Of a stretch of DNA of 64,000 nucleotides, positions 12,101 to 27,100 are shown in pieces. Below the pieces are notes generated by a model, which saw nothing but the letters and a program-made list of their open reading frames with translations, did not search any database and was not told the origin of the DNA. This DNA comes from Nectonema munidae. Taxonomy: Eukaryota; Nematomorpha; Nectonematoida; Nectonematidae. A program made the position numbers and the translations under genes. The stretch lies in assembly GCA_030549495.1 (NCBI GenBank), contig JAUIRK010001052.1, forward strand, positions 496,001 to 560,000, in the 5' to 3' direction. Each line of letters starts with the position of its first letter. The stretch's first letter is position 1.

Positions 12101-15100
12101 TACTTCAGAAAAGTTATGTAAGTTCGATGTGTTTTTTTATTTATTTTTCTCAATAAAACATTTTTATTTTTTTATGAAGAAGAAATGGAACAACTGAAAA
12201 TTAATGAATGATTTTTTCCATTCAATAAAATTTTCAATTTTTTTATTGTTAATTGATATTTTTACCCCTTTTCTATACATAATTTTGAGATGGTGCGCAT
12301 CTATTTGAAGGGAGAAAGTATGGTTATGCATGTTGCTATTTATAAGTCCCCATTCATTGTTGACGTTAGGCTTAATAGGGTGGGGGTTAAAGTTTACATT
12401 AAGCTTAATTAAGAATGAAATAGAATAGACAAGAGAGGAGTAGGAGGAATCCAGAAAAATTTGTTGTCCTTTACTAATCAAATTCAAAAGTAGACGAACA
12501 AATAAGTCTTTTTAGTTGTTAATAACGGATTCGCTTTACCACGTAACTATATGTTTATCAGTATATTTCTACATTTTTAAATAAATCTTTCTTACATATA
12601 CAGGGGGAAATCTAGATGGTTAAACTGGGTGCAGGGGGAAATAACAGAAAAAAGTTTGAGAACCACCTGTTTAGAAGAATCTAATAAAAAAATATAAAAA
12701 ATACATTGTTATGTCCACCAACATCATGAACATTCAATCCAATTAGGTGACCCAACCCATGTGGCATGAAAATAGAACCCATATCCATTTTCAGCATTTC
12801 ATCCACATCACCCCTTAAAATACCAGCATCTTTCAAAGAAGACACGATTATTTTTTGAGCTAGTAAATGCATGCTTATCCAAGAAACACCTAAAAAATAA
12901 AAGGTAAAATTAAAAACTTAATATACTAAATAATATTTAAACCTGGCGTTAACTTTTCAATGACAGATCTACTTGCGTTTAAAACAGCATTATAAATTAT
13001 CTCTTGGTTAGCTGAAAATTTTCGATTACTTGGAATTGTTATAGTTATGTCTGAGGCATAGCCATAATATTCAGCTCCCATATCAAATAGACAGAACTGG
13101 CCATCTTTTATTTCTTGGTTATTAGGATGGCCAGCATGACCGTAATGCAAAACAGCTGATCTAGGTCCACTAAAACAAACAAATGATATGTTAGAAAAAA
13201 GCTTTAGTTAAACTAAAAGGGAACAAAAGATTCGCGCAAGATTTAGCAAAGAATGTAATGGACTTGGGCTAAACAATGCACCAAAATCATTTAGAGGCAA
13301 TACTCCATACTGACAAATACTCCGTGGTAAATTACAGCATCAACAACTGTCCTATTTGGACACAATACGAAAAATGCTAACTAAATCATTATATATATAT
13401 ATATGTAATAGGTTCATACTTCATACATATTATATTGAAACAAACTAATTTGTTTTATTTGGTTTGAATTTTTCATAAAAATAAAGAAAAAGGTTTTATA
13501 TTATAATATTAAAATATGAAATCATGGCTGGATCCAAAAATAAAACCGTTTATAAAAACCCCACAAAAGTAAGTTTTTTAAAAAGTACATTTTTTACGCT
13601 AGGATCCAAAAAGCTTAGTAAATCAAGTGCTCATCATTATTTATATTTGTTTAAATTTTATAAGTATAAACATAATTATATATTGCATTCGCCTGTACTA
13701 AGCAACCTTGCACGAAATAATCTGGCTGGCCCAAAATATGTATCCATATTTAGCACAATAAGAAAAATTAGATTGTAATTGTGCTGTAATGCTGTGATAT
13801 TTAAAACAGAATGTAAAATATGCAAGATATTTCCTTTAGTTTTTTTTACATAATGCAGGAAATTAAATTTTATAAATTTTTTAACTTAATGGAAAAAAGT
13901 TCTAATAATTAAAATTGCAATACCGAAATAAGATGTCTTAACCAGTTATCGACCACAGTCGACATAGATCGACTTTACAAAAATAATTAATGCTTTTTAA
14001 TAGAATTCTTCTGCTTTATATTAGATAGCGCCCCAAAGAAGTCTTTGATTAAACATTCTGGTTATTGATATCTTCTTCTTTCGAATCCTCGTGAATTGTC
14101 AGTTGCAAAGTTCTGAAAAATCTGTTTCACTGAATTCATCGATAGTTGGTAAATCAGGTATGTCATAGGGTCAGTAATAGTAAGTTAGGTTCGGAAACTG
14201 TTTTGATTAGTTCATCATCATCATCCATTCGCTCTAATGAGCAGGTCTTTGTCCTTGCGAGCCATGGTCGACCTTGAATTTGCAGCGACGTGTCCATGTT
14301 CCTTTCATTTCAGCATCTTCAATCTTCAAGTTCCTTTTCTTCATGTCTTCTTTAACAGCATCTTCCCATCTTTTTTCGGTCTCCCTCTCCTCGCTTGTCC
14401 AGTGATGTTTTCATCCCATAGTCTCTTCGTTAGTCTTTGTGGATCCATTCTCTCTAAGTGTCCTAGCCAACGGAGTCTATGGTCTTCCAAATACTGCTCT
14501 ATTCCATCCCTGTCATTCTTCTAATCTCTTTGCTTCGCACTTTGTCCAGTAGAGTTTTGCCACACATCATTCGTAACATCCTCATCTCAGCAGACTGCAT
14601 GCGTCTCACTTCAACCTTCTTCATTGGCCAACACTCTTCTCCATAACACACAACACTCCTTACACACGATTTGTATAGTCTTCCATCATACATTTTGATT
14701 AGTTCATCAAGTGAAATATTTTTTCACGTTCGTTGACACAAAATATTGAAATACATATTGGAAAGTAAATTTATCAGTAGAGGATGCGACATTTTTAGCT
14801 CTTATAGTGAGGATTTTCCATGATCGTAGATGAAATTGGGAAATGGAAGTCTGAAAACGAAATGGTTCCGATAATGCTAAAAATCAAACTAATCTAGATT
14901 GAGGAATGCTGTAGCTACGATTTTCTTAATTTCGTATGTTAGTTTCGATTTTTTCATTATAATTTGGTTATAGATTTTAGACTAAGGCATCCTTTATTAT
15001 ATCCGAACACAATCTTTCTCATTTTTAACATCCTTTTTATTTATTTATTTGTTCCTTTAATAATTTTTTCCTCCATTCTTCCATAACTGAACAGATGATA

Positions 15101-18100
15101 GGATGGGAAATCGAACCAGAGATGACCGGATCAAGAGCCTAGACTTCAACCACTAGGCCACCTGTAGATGATTATAGTTGCTAATGAAACGAAAAATTTC
15201 ATAAATCAGATATTGATGAAGTTGCTTGATTTTTAACTATTAAAAACAATTTTTCCAATGAGGCCCAAGTTTTCATCAGGAGGGGCGCTTCCTTGGCTAC
15301 TTCTTGTAAGAGAATATACAATGTAGTTTAACCCTTAAGGAGTAGATTTTCAAGACTAATCGTCTAAATCTCTTTTTCAATGCAATTTTATATACTTAAA
15401 GCAGACAGTTTTCATTTCATGGTACAGCGTTGCAGTGCCCGCGCTAAAGCTAAATTTCAAAGGGGGGGGGCTGAAATGGGGCAAAGAAACACATTTACAA
15501 AAAATTTATTTCCTATATTACTTTATATCTTATATTACTTTGCTGAAAAGCATGAAGTACTTCTGTATAAAAACCAATATAAATCTCATATTATACATAC
15601 ACATACACCAGCATTTATATAAGATTATTGTGTACAATTTTTGCTTATTTATTTTTCCTTTAAAAAATGCATGGGGCAAAACCAAAAATTTTAGGGGGAG
15701 GGGGGCAAAGATTAATACAGGAGGGGACGTGCCCCAAAATTATATAGGTAGCGCGGGCACTGCAGCGTTGTTACATTGGTGTCCTCAAAGGGTTAAAATT
15801 AAAAAACTACTAAATTACATCCAGATTACTCTTGGTTGATGATACTTTGAAAACTAAAAAATCTGTGAAAATTTTTGAATTTCGATAACGTAAAAATGAT
15901 CGAATTTATATAAATTTTGCTATCCCATGGTAATGAAATTAAAAAAAAAAGCCAATCAGAAAAAAACAAGTTACTTTACTGAAATAATTTTAAAGTTTAC
16001 TATCTATTAAAAATTAAGAGAACTAATGAACAGTTAAACAAGGTTAATATTTGAAATATAAAACCTTGATTTGCCTCTGAATAAAAACGATCGATTAAAT
16101 TTAAAATGAAGATGCTTCCCTAAATAGTCTTGAAATGCGGAAGATGTAAAACTGTCTTAAACTATATATAATAAATTATTATATTAAGAAGATGTAAGAA
16201 ATCGATCAGTAAAAGTTTCCTTTTAGAAAAAAATTACGATAAATTTTTGGATTTAGGTTGTACTGAAGATTAAAAAAATATATACTTGAAACATATCCAA
16301 AAAAACTATGGTGGATGAAAGGAGTGTATTGATAAATGAAAATTAATAAGAGATTTTAACGTATGTAAAAGAAAGAGAAATCATACCAAGCAGCAATTGG
16401 CGTGTAAGCGAGAGTTCGAGAACCACCTCTGAAGTACACACTGTGCTGGAAAACGCTGTTTAAATTAAAAATAAGGAAAGTGATTAAATTTTTTGAATAA
16501 TAGAATTATTAATACTAATCAATTTATTTAGTAATTAACACTAGAATTACTAAGTGGTCAAGTTAACCGTTAAGTTATATTTGATCAAGACAGATGCCAA
16601 GAACTCTATAGATTTAGATCGGGGATGGATCTTGGTCAAAAATTTAGGAGGGGGAGAGGGCTGTGCCACTTTTTCGATTTTTTTTGCTAATAATTTCTAT
16701 CGTGAAAAGTTGTTATCAAAACGTAAGTGGTTTAGTGGCTGCGAGGTTAAACAGTTAGAAGCGCTGCTATCGATCTGAAGTTCGTTGTTTAAGCCTCGCT
16801 TCTGCTAGATTATTCATAGCTCGATGTTAGCTGCAAATTAGTACTTTTTTTCGATGAAAATACCACACCACCTTTATTCAAATTCAAAGTTACTACATTG
16901 TTTGAGCTTATTTTTTGAAATGTGTGTACACTAGAGCCCTGCGCGGGGCGGATAACCCACGCGGGTTATGCGGGACCCGCACTCCCGGTGCGGATGTGAG
17001 TTATCCACATTTTATTAATGGTGGGGCGGGGCGGATTCGGGTCATTTGAAGAACATTTTGTGTGGGGCGGGGCGGATGCGGGTTTTCCTTATCAATAAGA
17101 CGGGTTAGTGAGAATTTGTGAAGCAAGAACATTAGTATGAAATGAAAGAAATAGGGAGCTAAGTGCGATGTCAAAAATTGCGAAACAAAGAAAAAGAAAC
17201 ATAGAAAAATTGTATGCTTTCTTTCTCAATGAGTTTTTATATAAATTAAGCAGACGATTTTTGGACACTGGTGTCCCATTGTGCCTGAAAGGGTTAAGCA
17301 TTTATTTAGTAAAGATTTTGAAGTATAATAGGAAATAGATTTAAACATTACTAATTTTGAGAGTTGGCGCAGACATACCTGCAGAAAACAAAACTAGATA
17401 AAATGCCGAGCGGAGCAGAGCAGACACAAACTGATAAGATGCTTGGCAGAGCTGGTGCGAATTCATTTAATGAAACTTAGAGCAACCGCAATCTTACAAA
17501 AAGTGAGTCAGAACGAGTGCCAAGATTTTAATGCACGCGTAAAGGTCTAAAATTAATAAGGCATATTTTATTTTGTTAATTGCGGGGTAGGACGGGCAGC
17601 ACAGTTTGAATAGTTGCGGGGCGGGGCGGGGCAACGCAGTTTGAATAGTTGCGGGGCGGTGAGGGTGGAAATTGATAAAATGGGGTGCAGATTCACAAAA
17701 TGCGGGTTGGCGCGGGTGCGGACAAAATTTTTCGACACGCGCAGGGCTCTAGTGTACACTATATCATTTAATCAAATTCACTTTAACCAATCAACTATAA
17801 AAAAGGGGTAGGGGGTGCCGCCCCTTCATACCCCAGGTAAATTCATCCCTAATTTAGATCTCTTAATGCAATAAATTTACCACATTTTTCATATCTTTGA
17901 AAAATATTACTTTTGGGGTACGCAACTTTTTAACAAAAAATTAAAAAAAATTAAAATACCTCATTTTCTGTGCGGTCAAAATGACTTAATAAAAATTTTT
18001 CAACTTAAGCTATTCAATAAATATAATTGGAAAAATTTTATAAAATGTAATTAATGGAGTCTTATAAATATATGTTTATAATGTCCAAAGGTCAATTTTA

Positions 18101-21100
18101 CCATTTGGTCTTTAAGGTAAAACTTTATTTCAGTATTTCGATGAGTATATTCGAAAAGTTAAAAAAAAATCATTCGAATTTAATTGCATATTTGAGACAA
18201 TTGTTTATAATTTTCAAGGTCAAATTGACCGTTGGTATTTATAGGTAAAACATTATTACAGAATTTCTAGTGTAAAATAATGAATAAAATATTGAGTTGG
18301 AATTTAATCAAAATAGATATTTACAATAAAATATGAATTAGAGAAAATCTTTTTAGTGATAGATAGATCATAAATATTTCGTATAAACGCGAATTATAAT
18401 AAAAATAGGAACAATCTTTCAAGATGTAAAATGAAGTAAACTTAGCATAAGTTAAAATCCTATGTTTAATTAAGCAAATTTTTAGGCTTAGGCCGAATTT
18501 TCCCTAACATGAAAACATCTAAACTATACTAAAAATTAGATCTTTAATCCAAGTTCTAAAATTTTTAAGAGAAAGTCAATCAAATATTTTCACTCTTTTA
18601 AGAGATTGGTTAATTGTTTAATTTGATGGATTGAAAACGTAAATTTTTTAAACCTTTTTCAGATGTTTTTTAAATTTTTTGTTTGAGATTGTTTTATTAA
18701 CAAATCGTTTTTAGATACATTTTAAAACAAATAGTAAGCTTTTCTTTGCAAAATCTTTAAGAAGAGAGTAAACAAAACTAATAACAGTTTTTTTTTTAAA
18801 TTAAATATAATAAATATTTTACTTTTGTTTGTTCTTCATTGTTTACTTGAATTCATGTTACTTGAATGGATTCTTTTAATAACAAATGTTTGCGACTCCT
18901 TATCTAGAAGTTCTCGCATTAACATACTACAAAAATAATATCACTTCAGAGCCTTCAGATGAGTATTTAAATTTCTTCGTTAAGAAAGTCCTTTCGTTAT
19001 TCTTTAAAACGGCGATAAGAGCTAAAATGATATTTTCCTCATTTTTTAAATAAACTTTTAATATGTATCTATATGAACAGGTTGCTGTTGGGAGGAGGTG
19101 GAGAGAGTACACAAGGAAACTTTTACTCCCCAATTTCTAATTCCACTGAATAGATTTTTATCTCATCACCAATATTTGTCTCATCACCGTAAAACGAATC
19201 AGTTTTACGAGGAACCTTAATGTTATATACCAAAAGATATTGTTTATAAACTTTTTAAAGTTGGAATATGTTGCTTTTGTCTATATTGGAAAGCATGATT
19301 TATCATTTTTTTGCATAAAAAGTTGTTATATTAATACCAAAAGATTGGAAAAGAGGTATTCAAAATCATTTGAACTGATATAAAAATTTAGATTAAAGGG
19401 CATAAAATTTAGAAAAAATAAAAACCTTTCTAGCTGGTATTCCATCATTCCCACGGAAAGATCTCTCATGACAGACTTATGAGCATCGACAGAAATTTTG
19501 TTAGCATATCTCATAACATCCACTTCAGCTGAAGATTTGAAAACGCGACTAAATTGAAATGATAGAAGTAAAGTTTTGGGTATACAAATGAAGAGGTAAA
19601 CGAAATGGGCTAATTCGAAAGAAGGATTAGAAAATGAAGGAATATGAATAAAATATATATGTACAAGATATAGATAAAAAAGTTTACGATTGTTAAACTA
19701 TATCTTCTATAGCCAAAAACACTTCATATACTCAATGCTCACATTTTAATTATATTTGAGATAGCTAAAGTAAAATTTTGGAACTTATATTGAATAAAAC
19801 AAAGAAAGAATGAAATTATAGGGACATTTTTACGAGAAAGGAAAAAATAAGGCCTTGAAAAGGTAGATAAAATATAACAGGAATAACTATTAGGTTGCTG
19901 GTGTAATGTAAGAGATCATTTTTTAAAAGTACAAAATATAATAAAAATCTGTAAAAAAGGGTTGATTGAAGAAGTAGAAAGGTACAGTTTGCATATTTTA
20001 GACTGAGCTAAAAATATTGGTTCAAGATCACAAATTAAAAGTGGTCTGACAGAATTTGAGCTTATTATCACAAAGTCCTGAATAAATCAATACATCCTAT
20101 AATCTTTTACAAGAAAAAATAGTTTTAGCGCAGCAGTGTAAAAATTAAGTTTCAAAAGAGAATTTAGGGAAAACACGGGAAATTTATTATTTCAGACAAA
20201 AATGAAAAATATTTTGAATTAAATTTCAGCTTAAAAGAATTTCAACTATACAAGAAATACATTCAAACTCTACAGCATAAATTAAAATATAGGATTTAAT
20301 TTAAGTTATAAATTAGTTTCAAGAGTTTGAAAGTGTATTTTTTTGCTAATCATTTGTAGTTAATTTGAAAATTTGATATTTCTTTTGACATATATAAATA
20401 AATTTTATTGATATATGCTTAGTTTATTTTCATTTTTTGCTTGTAAATTAAGCATTCTTAGTTTCGATCAGAGAAATTTGAAACAAATTTTATAAAAAGC
20501 TACCTTTGATGCAAGTGAAACTTTTATTGAAAAATATTTTTAAATAAAATTCAAATGGGCTATTACCAAAATTTACATTTTTCCTAAGAAGTGATATTCG
20601 TTGATGCTCATTGTGTAAATAAAAAATCAAGAAAATAGTAATAAATCACTCTGTCCATGCCAAGGTTTTAAATGCTGAAAAACGATCATATTTGTCGTAT
20701 GTATACTCAAGTTTCAGAAAAAAAATTTAATAGAGGCTTCCTTAAAATATTTTAAAATATGCCACTCTATATATTCACTCAATATTTCAAACATTAATTA
20801 TATCTATTTTCACATGTGAATCTATTTGTGTCCGGTATTATGATGCAGTAGGAATGATCCTAGAGTAGTACCAAATATATGATACTCTTCACCACATATT
20901 CCTGCGAATACTTCAAATTAGATCTCTTCACATGCATATGCATTCCGACTCTCTTGACACCTGCAAATCAAATAATGGAAGTCTACATGTCTTAAAAAAT
21001 GTAGAGAGATTTAGATACATTTGCTTATGCAAAATGTTATGATAAAGACGTACTTATAAAAATTTTGGATAAATGTTATTGCGGATGGTGAAACTTAATG

Positions 21101-24100
21101 ATCCGCGAATGAGGATGTTAGATATATGTAAAAATTTTTTAAGGATTTCCGATATATTTCTAATATTATGTTGCAACACATCAGTGAATGAGATGTTCTC
21201 TAAGCTAGAACACAGGAATAATGCTAATAGCAAATTAAATCGAAAAAAGAACAATAAATTTAAATAGAATTTTAAGGAATACCATTCTGATATGATTGGG
21301 AAAAGGGTGTCTTTGTCCACACTATATCTAAAATTACAAAAAGTATTATTAACATATATTTAAGAAAAAGTTCTAAAAAACATTCTTTAAAGGAATGAAA
21401 TTTTTTTAATAAACATAATAACTAGTAAAACAAAACTGCTAGATTAGAAGAAAAATTAAATTTGGTGAATATTTATGATATTTTGTGCAGTAGACAGTTT
21501 ACGTGGTAATGTTAACTAGTGCAAATACGAAGATTAACCTTGTTAAAATAATGAAAAAATGATATAAGATTGTGAAATAGTTAAGTAAAATGCAAAGCGT
21601 ATTTCAACTATAAGAATTTTTGCTTTGCTGACAAAAAATGTAATCGGGAACTGATACAAAAAATAAAAAAATTCTTTTAAATTAATAGGGAAATATACTT
21701 TAAAAACTAAGCGTTCAAACGATCATTCAATAGGTAGCTTCATTATTTTCAAAAGATTAATAAGGATATTATAAATTGGATACTTTTCCATCTTTTCTTC
21801 AATATCAGCAGGAGAAGCAAAAAGACCACTGTCTGTATTTTTTCCATACTAAAAAATTGTTAAAATAACCATTATAATTATATGTGTTTACAAATCTATG
21901 ATACTGCCTTCTACAGTAAGAAGATATTTTATCCAATACTTTAACACTGAATTTTGGTGAGGTAATCAACTTAAATGTCGTTCAAGATTATAATCGACTT
22001 TTTTTACAGGTTCTCTAATAATTCATATCCATAAAATAATCAATTGAAATGTTAAAGCTAAATCCACATAGGTATATCTTGTTTCGTCTTCAATAATCTT
22101 ACTCATTCCTCTATTAATAACTTTTCAAGGTTAAGTCGTGTTTAAAATTTTAAACAAGAAGTAAATTTCATGCTTAGTATATGAGGGCAAGAAATTATAC
22201 ATCAATAAGAAATTTTGATTGCTAAGCACCTTGAATCTTTTAAGTAAAAAAATAAAAAACAAAAACGTTCATGCAAAGTTCTAGAGGAAGGATCGTTGGA
22301 AATCAGTTAGTTCTATTTATCTCAACTTCCATTCAACTTCACATGACTCTAAGAAATATCTAAACATGTTATCTTCCAAAATGTCATATTGCTCTTCAAT
22401 AAGCAAATCAAACAAAACAAAAAATGTAAACTTTTAATTCAGTGAACTAAATGAAACAAATTAATAAAACAACTTTCTTACCAAAAGATATATCCTACTT
22501 GGCTTCATATTAGAAATGAATGAGAGTAACTAAAAAAAACTAAGCATTAAAAGTGAAAGGGAAAACAAAAATATCCTTATACCGCATCAACGTATAAGAC
22601 TTCATCTACTTTTTGTTGAGTTTTTATTTCATCCAAACTTGAAATCCTTAATCAAAAAACTGAAAAGATATTATCTGGAAAAAAATTGTAGGTGTGAGTG
22701 CTAACCTGGACATAAAGATCCTCTTGTAAAGGGAAAGATGATGATGACAATTGTTATAATATTATGAAATATTTCTAGCATAAAAGAAATATTCTTTTCA
22801 AAATAGTTTTGCAAATTGTTACGATAGAATGTTACTATTGTAAGAGATAGCTAACTCTTCTTTTTCAGACAAAAAAAACGATATCACATCTGTCCCGCTT
22901 GAAAAGATAGAAAAATTAAGCAAGTTTGTTCTGAATGCCTAAAAAACGTGTGCTGTCAACACTCAAAGAGAAAGAAAATTTGCGAATATTGTTTTAAGTA
23001 ATGAGTTATAAAATAATATGTTTTCATTTAAAATATTCACTAAAAAATTGAACTAATTTGTTTAAAAAATACTATGAATAACATTATATGCTGTTATTAA
23101 CAAAAAATTTAATCCAAACATTCATAAATGTTAAAAAAATATTTAGGGTACGTTAGACCCATGATTATCAATAACGTAATTGAAATATGTTTGCAAGTTC
23201 AGGGAAAAAATAACTTTCTTTAGAAATAGTTATTTGGGTAACAAAAATTTGTAAAGTTTTTTAAGAATAATGCGAAACTTTTTATTATAAAACTTTAGTT
23301 TTTATTTATTATTATATATATGATATTTAACATTACAAGTAACACAAAGTCCAACATCACATTTAATACATTCAGTAGTAGGTCTTTTTGAGCATTGGGC
23401 TAAAGCACATCGTCTTCTTTTACCATTTTTTGTTTTTGAAATCAAATGATTTTCTTCATCCATTTTTTCTTCACTATTGCATTTATTGTGTCTTAAAATT
23501 AGAGGAGCTGAACCAAATTTATTCAAATAGTATCTTGCAATTTCTCTTCTGAAATCTAACAAAGATTTTAAACCTCCACAATTTTTGTGTAGATACCATG
23601 CATTACAAATTGATGCATCAATCATCCATGTAAAAACTGAATAATACCATTTTTACCTCTTATACCAACTCGATATTTATTAATATTTTGGTTCAAACTT
23701 CCACCCATTTTAGAATTGTGTTAAATAAGGACAATCAATTTCTATTTTTTTCTTTTCTTTTTTAGAAAATCTCTTGACTTTTTTGTATGGTAGAAGACCG
23801 TAAACAGAGCTAGCTGTTTGGTCTTTGCAAATTGTTCAACTATATAGCTCTGTTTTTTATTCGAAGAACTGTAAAATGAATAGAAAATGTAAAAATGATT
23901 GTAATATATTTTGTTATATTTGTGGAAAAGTAATGCTGACTGGGCAGCAATTACACATCACTTCATTTGTTAAAGCTAGCTACTACGCTTACTTTGGCAT
24001 GAAATTAGGCGATCAAGATAAAAGTTTTGCTCCTCATTATTGCTGCAAGTCATGTGTTGAAAACTTAAGATATTGGAGAAAAGGAAAAAAAATCTCTTCC

Positions 24101-27100
24101 ATTTGGTATTCCAATGCAGTGTCGGGAAGACAAAGACCATACAACAGATTGTTATTTTTGTCTTACCAAGTTATCTGGAGTCAACAAAAAAACAAGCATA
24201 GCGTAGTTTATCCTGATCTCCATGCCCTGAGGTACCTATCCAGAACTCCCAGAAAATGTTGAAATTTTTAGTAACATTAGTGAAGATGAAGAAATTGATA
24301 CCTCTACTTTGTTTGAGCCTTCTTCTTCCGAATTGATGAATCCCACACCACTAAAGCAGTATCAACTGAATGATTTAATAAGAGATTTTAGTTTTTCAAA
24401 AGAATCGGCGCAGCTATTAGAATCCAGACTCTCAGAAAATCATCTACTTGCTCCAAATACAACATATTACTGGTACAGAAATAGTATAAAATTTTTGACA
24501 GCCAGTGATAACAATTCTTTAGTTACTGTGTAAAGGGCTTACTGGAATCTTTAGGTTTAACATACAGGCCAGATGAATGGAGACTTTTTATTGACTCATC
24601 AACTAGAAGCTAAAAAGCTGTGCTGTTACATATTAAAAAGGAGGTGGCATCTGTCCCTGTTGCACATTCTGTTCAATTAACAGAGAGATATGGATCTATG
24701 AAAACTCTACTGGACGCCATAAATTAAAATCGTCATAACTGGAAGATATGTGGCGATTTAAAAGTATTGTATTTAATTCTAGGAATGCAAGGAGGGTATA
24801 CTAAGTATCCATGCTCCCTGTGTTTATGGAACAGCAAAGCTGATACACAACACTACCAGAGAGAAGAATGGCCTGTTAGAGAACATTTTGAGATTGGATC
24901 TTTTAATGTTATTCATCAACACCTAGTTGATCTTCAAAAAATTCTCCTTCCTCCACTTCACATTAATTTATGGCTAATGAGAAATTTTGTTAAAGCATTA
25001 AATAAGGAATGTCAGACATTTCTTTTCTTGGCAATAAGTCAGTGATGCTAAACTTAGTGCAGGAATTTTCCATGGTCCTCAGATAAGAATGTTAATGAAA
25101 GATGATAACTTTCCATTAGTCATGACAGAAGCTGAAGGGAATGCATGGGAATCATTTAAATCTCTCACCCTTAATTTAGGCAATGATAAAAGCGATGAAT
25201 ACGAAGCCATAGTAGAAAATCTTATTCAAAACTTTCAGCTAAGAATGTAAATAAAACTTCATTTCCTAAGACTTATTCAAATGTGAATTGCTGTTTGTGT
25301 AAATTATAACTATATCATCTTCTTTTAAGTTGTAGGAGCCAACAAAAAGAAGTTTCAATATCTCAGAATATATATATATCAAAAAACAAAATGTCCAAAA
25401 ACACTAATTTCGACTTCTCTGGCATCGCTTTAATACCACATAGAAATTTAAACCTTAATGAGCGATGCATGAGGATAATCATGAGCATTGCTCAAGTCTA
25501 TCACGTGGTGATTGAACTGGAACTCGTTTTAGTGGGAACTGACAGAGTTAGTTCATGTTTATCCATGAATTTAATCCACCATTAAAAGATGCCTTGAAAT
25601 TTGGGTCACTGAATATGGTATTAGTTTACACACGAATTGATGTTCTTGTAACAAATCTGTTCTGCTGCTTGTAGTGAAGAAAATGCACAGCAAGCTTTTT
25701 GTTTTTCAGTGTTTTTGAAACAGCAGATTTCATCCAATAGCGAAGTTGTTTCTCAGATGCGTTAAACTGTTTTGTTAGTTTGGTATTGTATAATAATTCT
25801 TGCTCACACTAACTACTTAAATTATGACAGATGCAATTCACAACGTCAAGGTAATAATTTTATATTAAATTTCAGTGAAAAAACCTCAATTTATATACAA
25901 AGATATACGGCACATATCAGCATCATTAAAATATTGTAGACAAAAAAACTTTTTTCAATAAAATACAAAAATTTTCTGTCGCAAGAAAAAAAATCCAACT
26001 TATGAGATATGATTTATATCCAAATCATATAGTTTTTAAAGAGTGGAAAAAGAAGATGCTAAGATTGATAACAACAAAATTTCTTCATGGTAATTTTTTT
26101 ATAAAACACTTCAAAACGTTGCTTACAGGCCCTAAATATTTTATTTAAATACCAATGATAATACCTGTATTTTCTATTATTTAGAAATTCAACTTACATT
26201 TTTAAACGTAGTTAGGGTTAGATGATGGATGAATGTTTTAATTATGAATAGATTCCCCAAAGTAAAGCTTCATTGGATCAAAGTAGGGTCACCATCTTTT
26301 ATTGTCTAACATTTTTAGAGGCAATTGAAAAAGGGAGCATAAAAACAAACTTTTAGATTAGCAAGGCTTTTTCAAATAAAAATTTCACACAACAATCAAC
26401 ATATGAAGGAATGAATAAGCAAAATTTAGCAAAGCTTGGTATCAAAAATAATAAAAAACATTTGTTTTAATTTGTATGCTTTGGTACGATAAAGCATTAA
26501 GTTAATCCAATAGTACGTAATTTCGCTTTAAAAATCCCTTAATGTAATCATATCACATCAAAAAAGAAGATTTTAAGTAGATCTTTACAAGAAAAACATA
26601 ATCATGAGAAATAAAAGAAAAATTACTTTCCATTCCAAATTTCAAAAGAATCAGGTAGTTTCGGAGCAAACAAAACAGAAGTACACTTCTCATTCAAAAT
26701 GATTGCACCATAGAAATCAGGCTCACGAACTCCAAACGTCCAGAAAAAATAATCTTCCTAAAAAAAAGTTACAAAACGATTTCAACTAAGGTTTATCTCT
26801 TTTATTTAATTTATTGCTCTTCTTTGTATTATCCATTCATTAACTATAGGTGCACATTCTTAAAAGGAGGGGGCGAACTTTTTTTTTAATAATTTTTAAA
26901 TATTTTTGTCCAACGAACACACCGCCATTATTACACATTATACTTGCACTGTAAGCTCTCGAACCCACGATACTGTGAATAACTGCACAAAATTTATCGA
27001 TTGATTTGTAATTCTGATTGAATCACTACCTTCTATCTCAGTGGTATTCAAACTAAAGTCCGCGGTCTCCTAGATAGTAAAGCAGTTCCATGGGGACCGA

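Noticed and set aside
12164-12487. 107-aa minus-strand open frame in PEPD intron 10
   Set aside because: No domain, no splice context fitting PEPD, and a likely location inside a hAT-like element.
13393-13410. Short AT dinucleotide run
   Set aside because: Ordinary microsatellite in an AT-rich intron.
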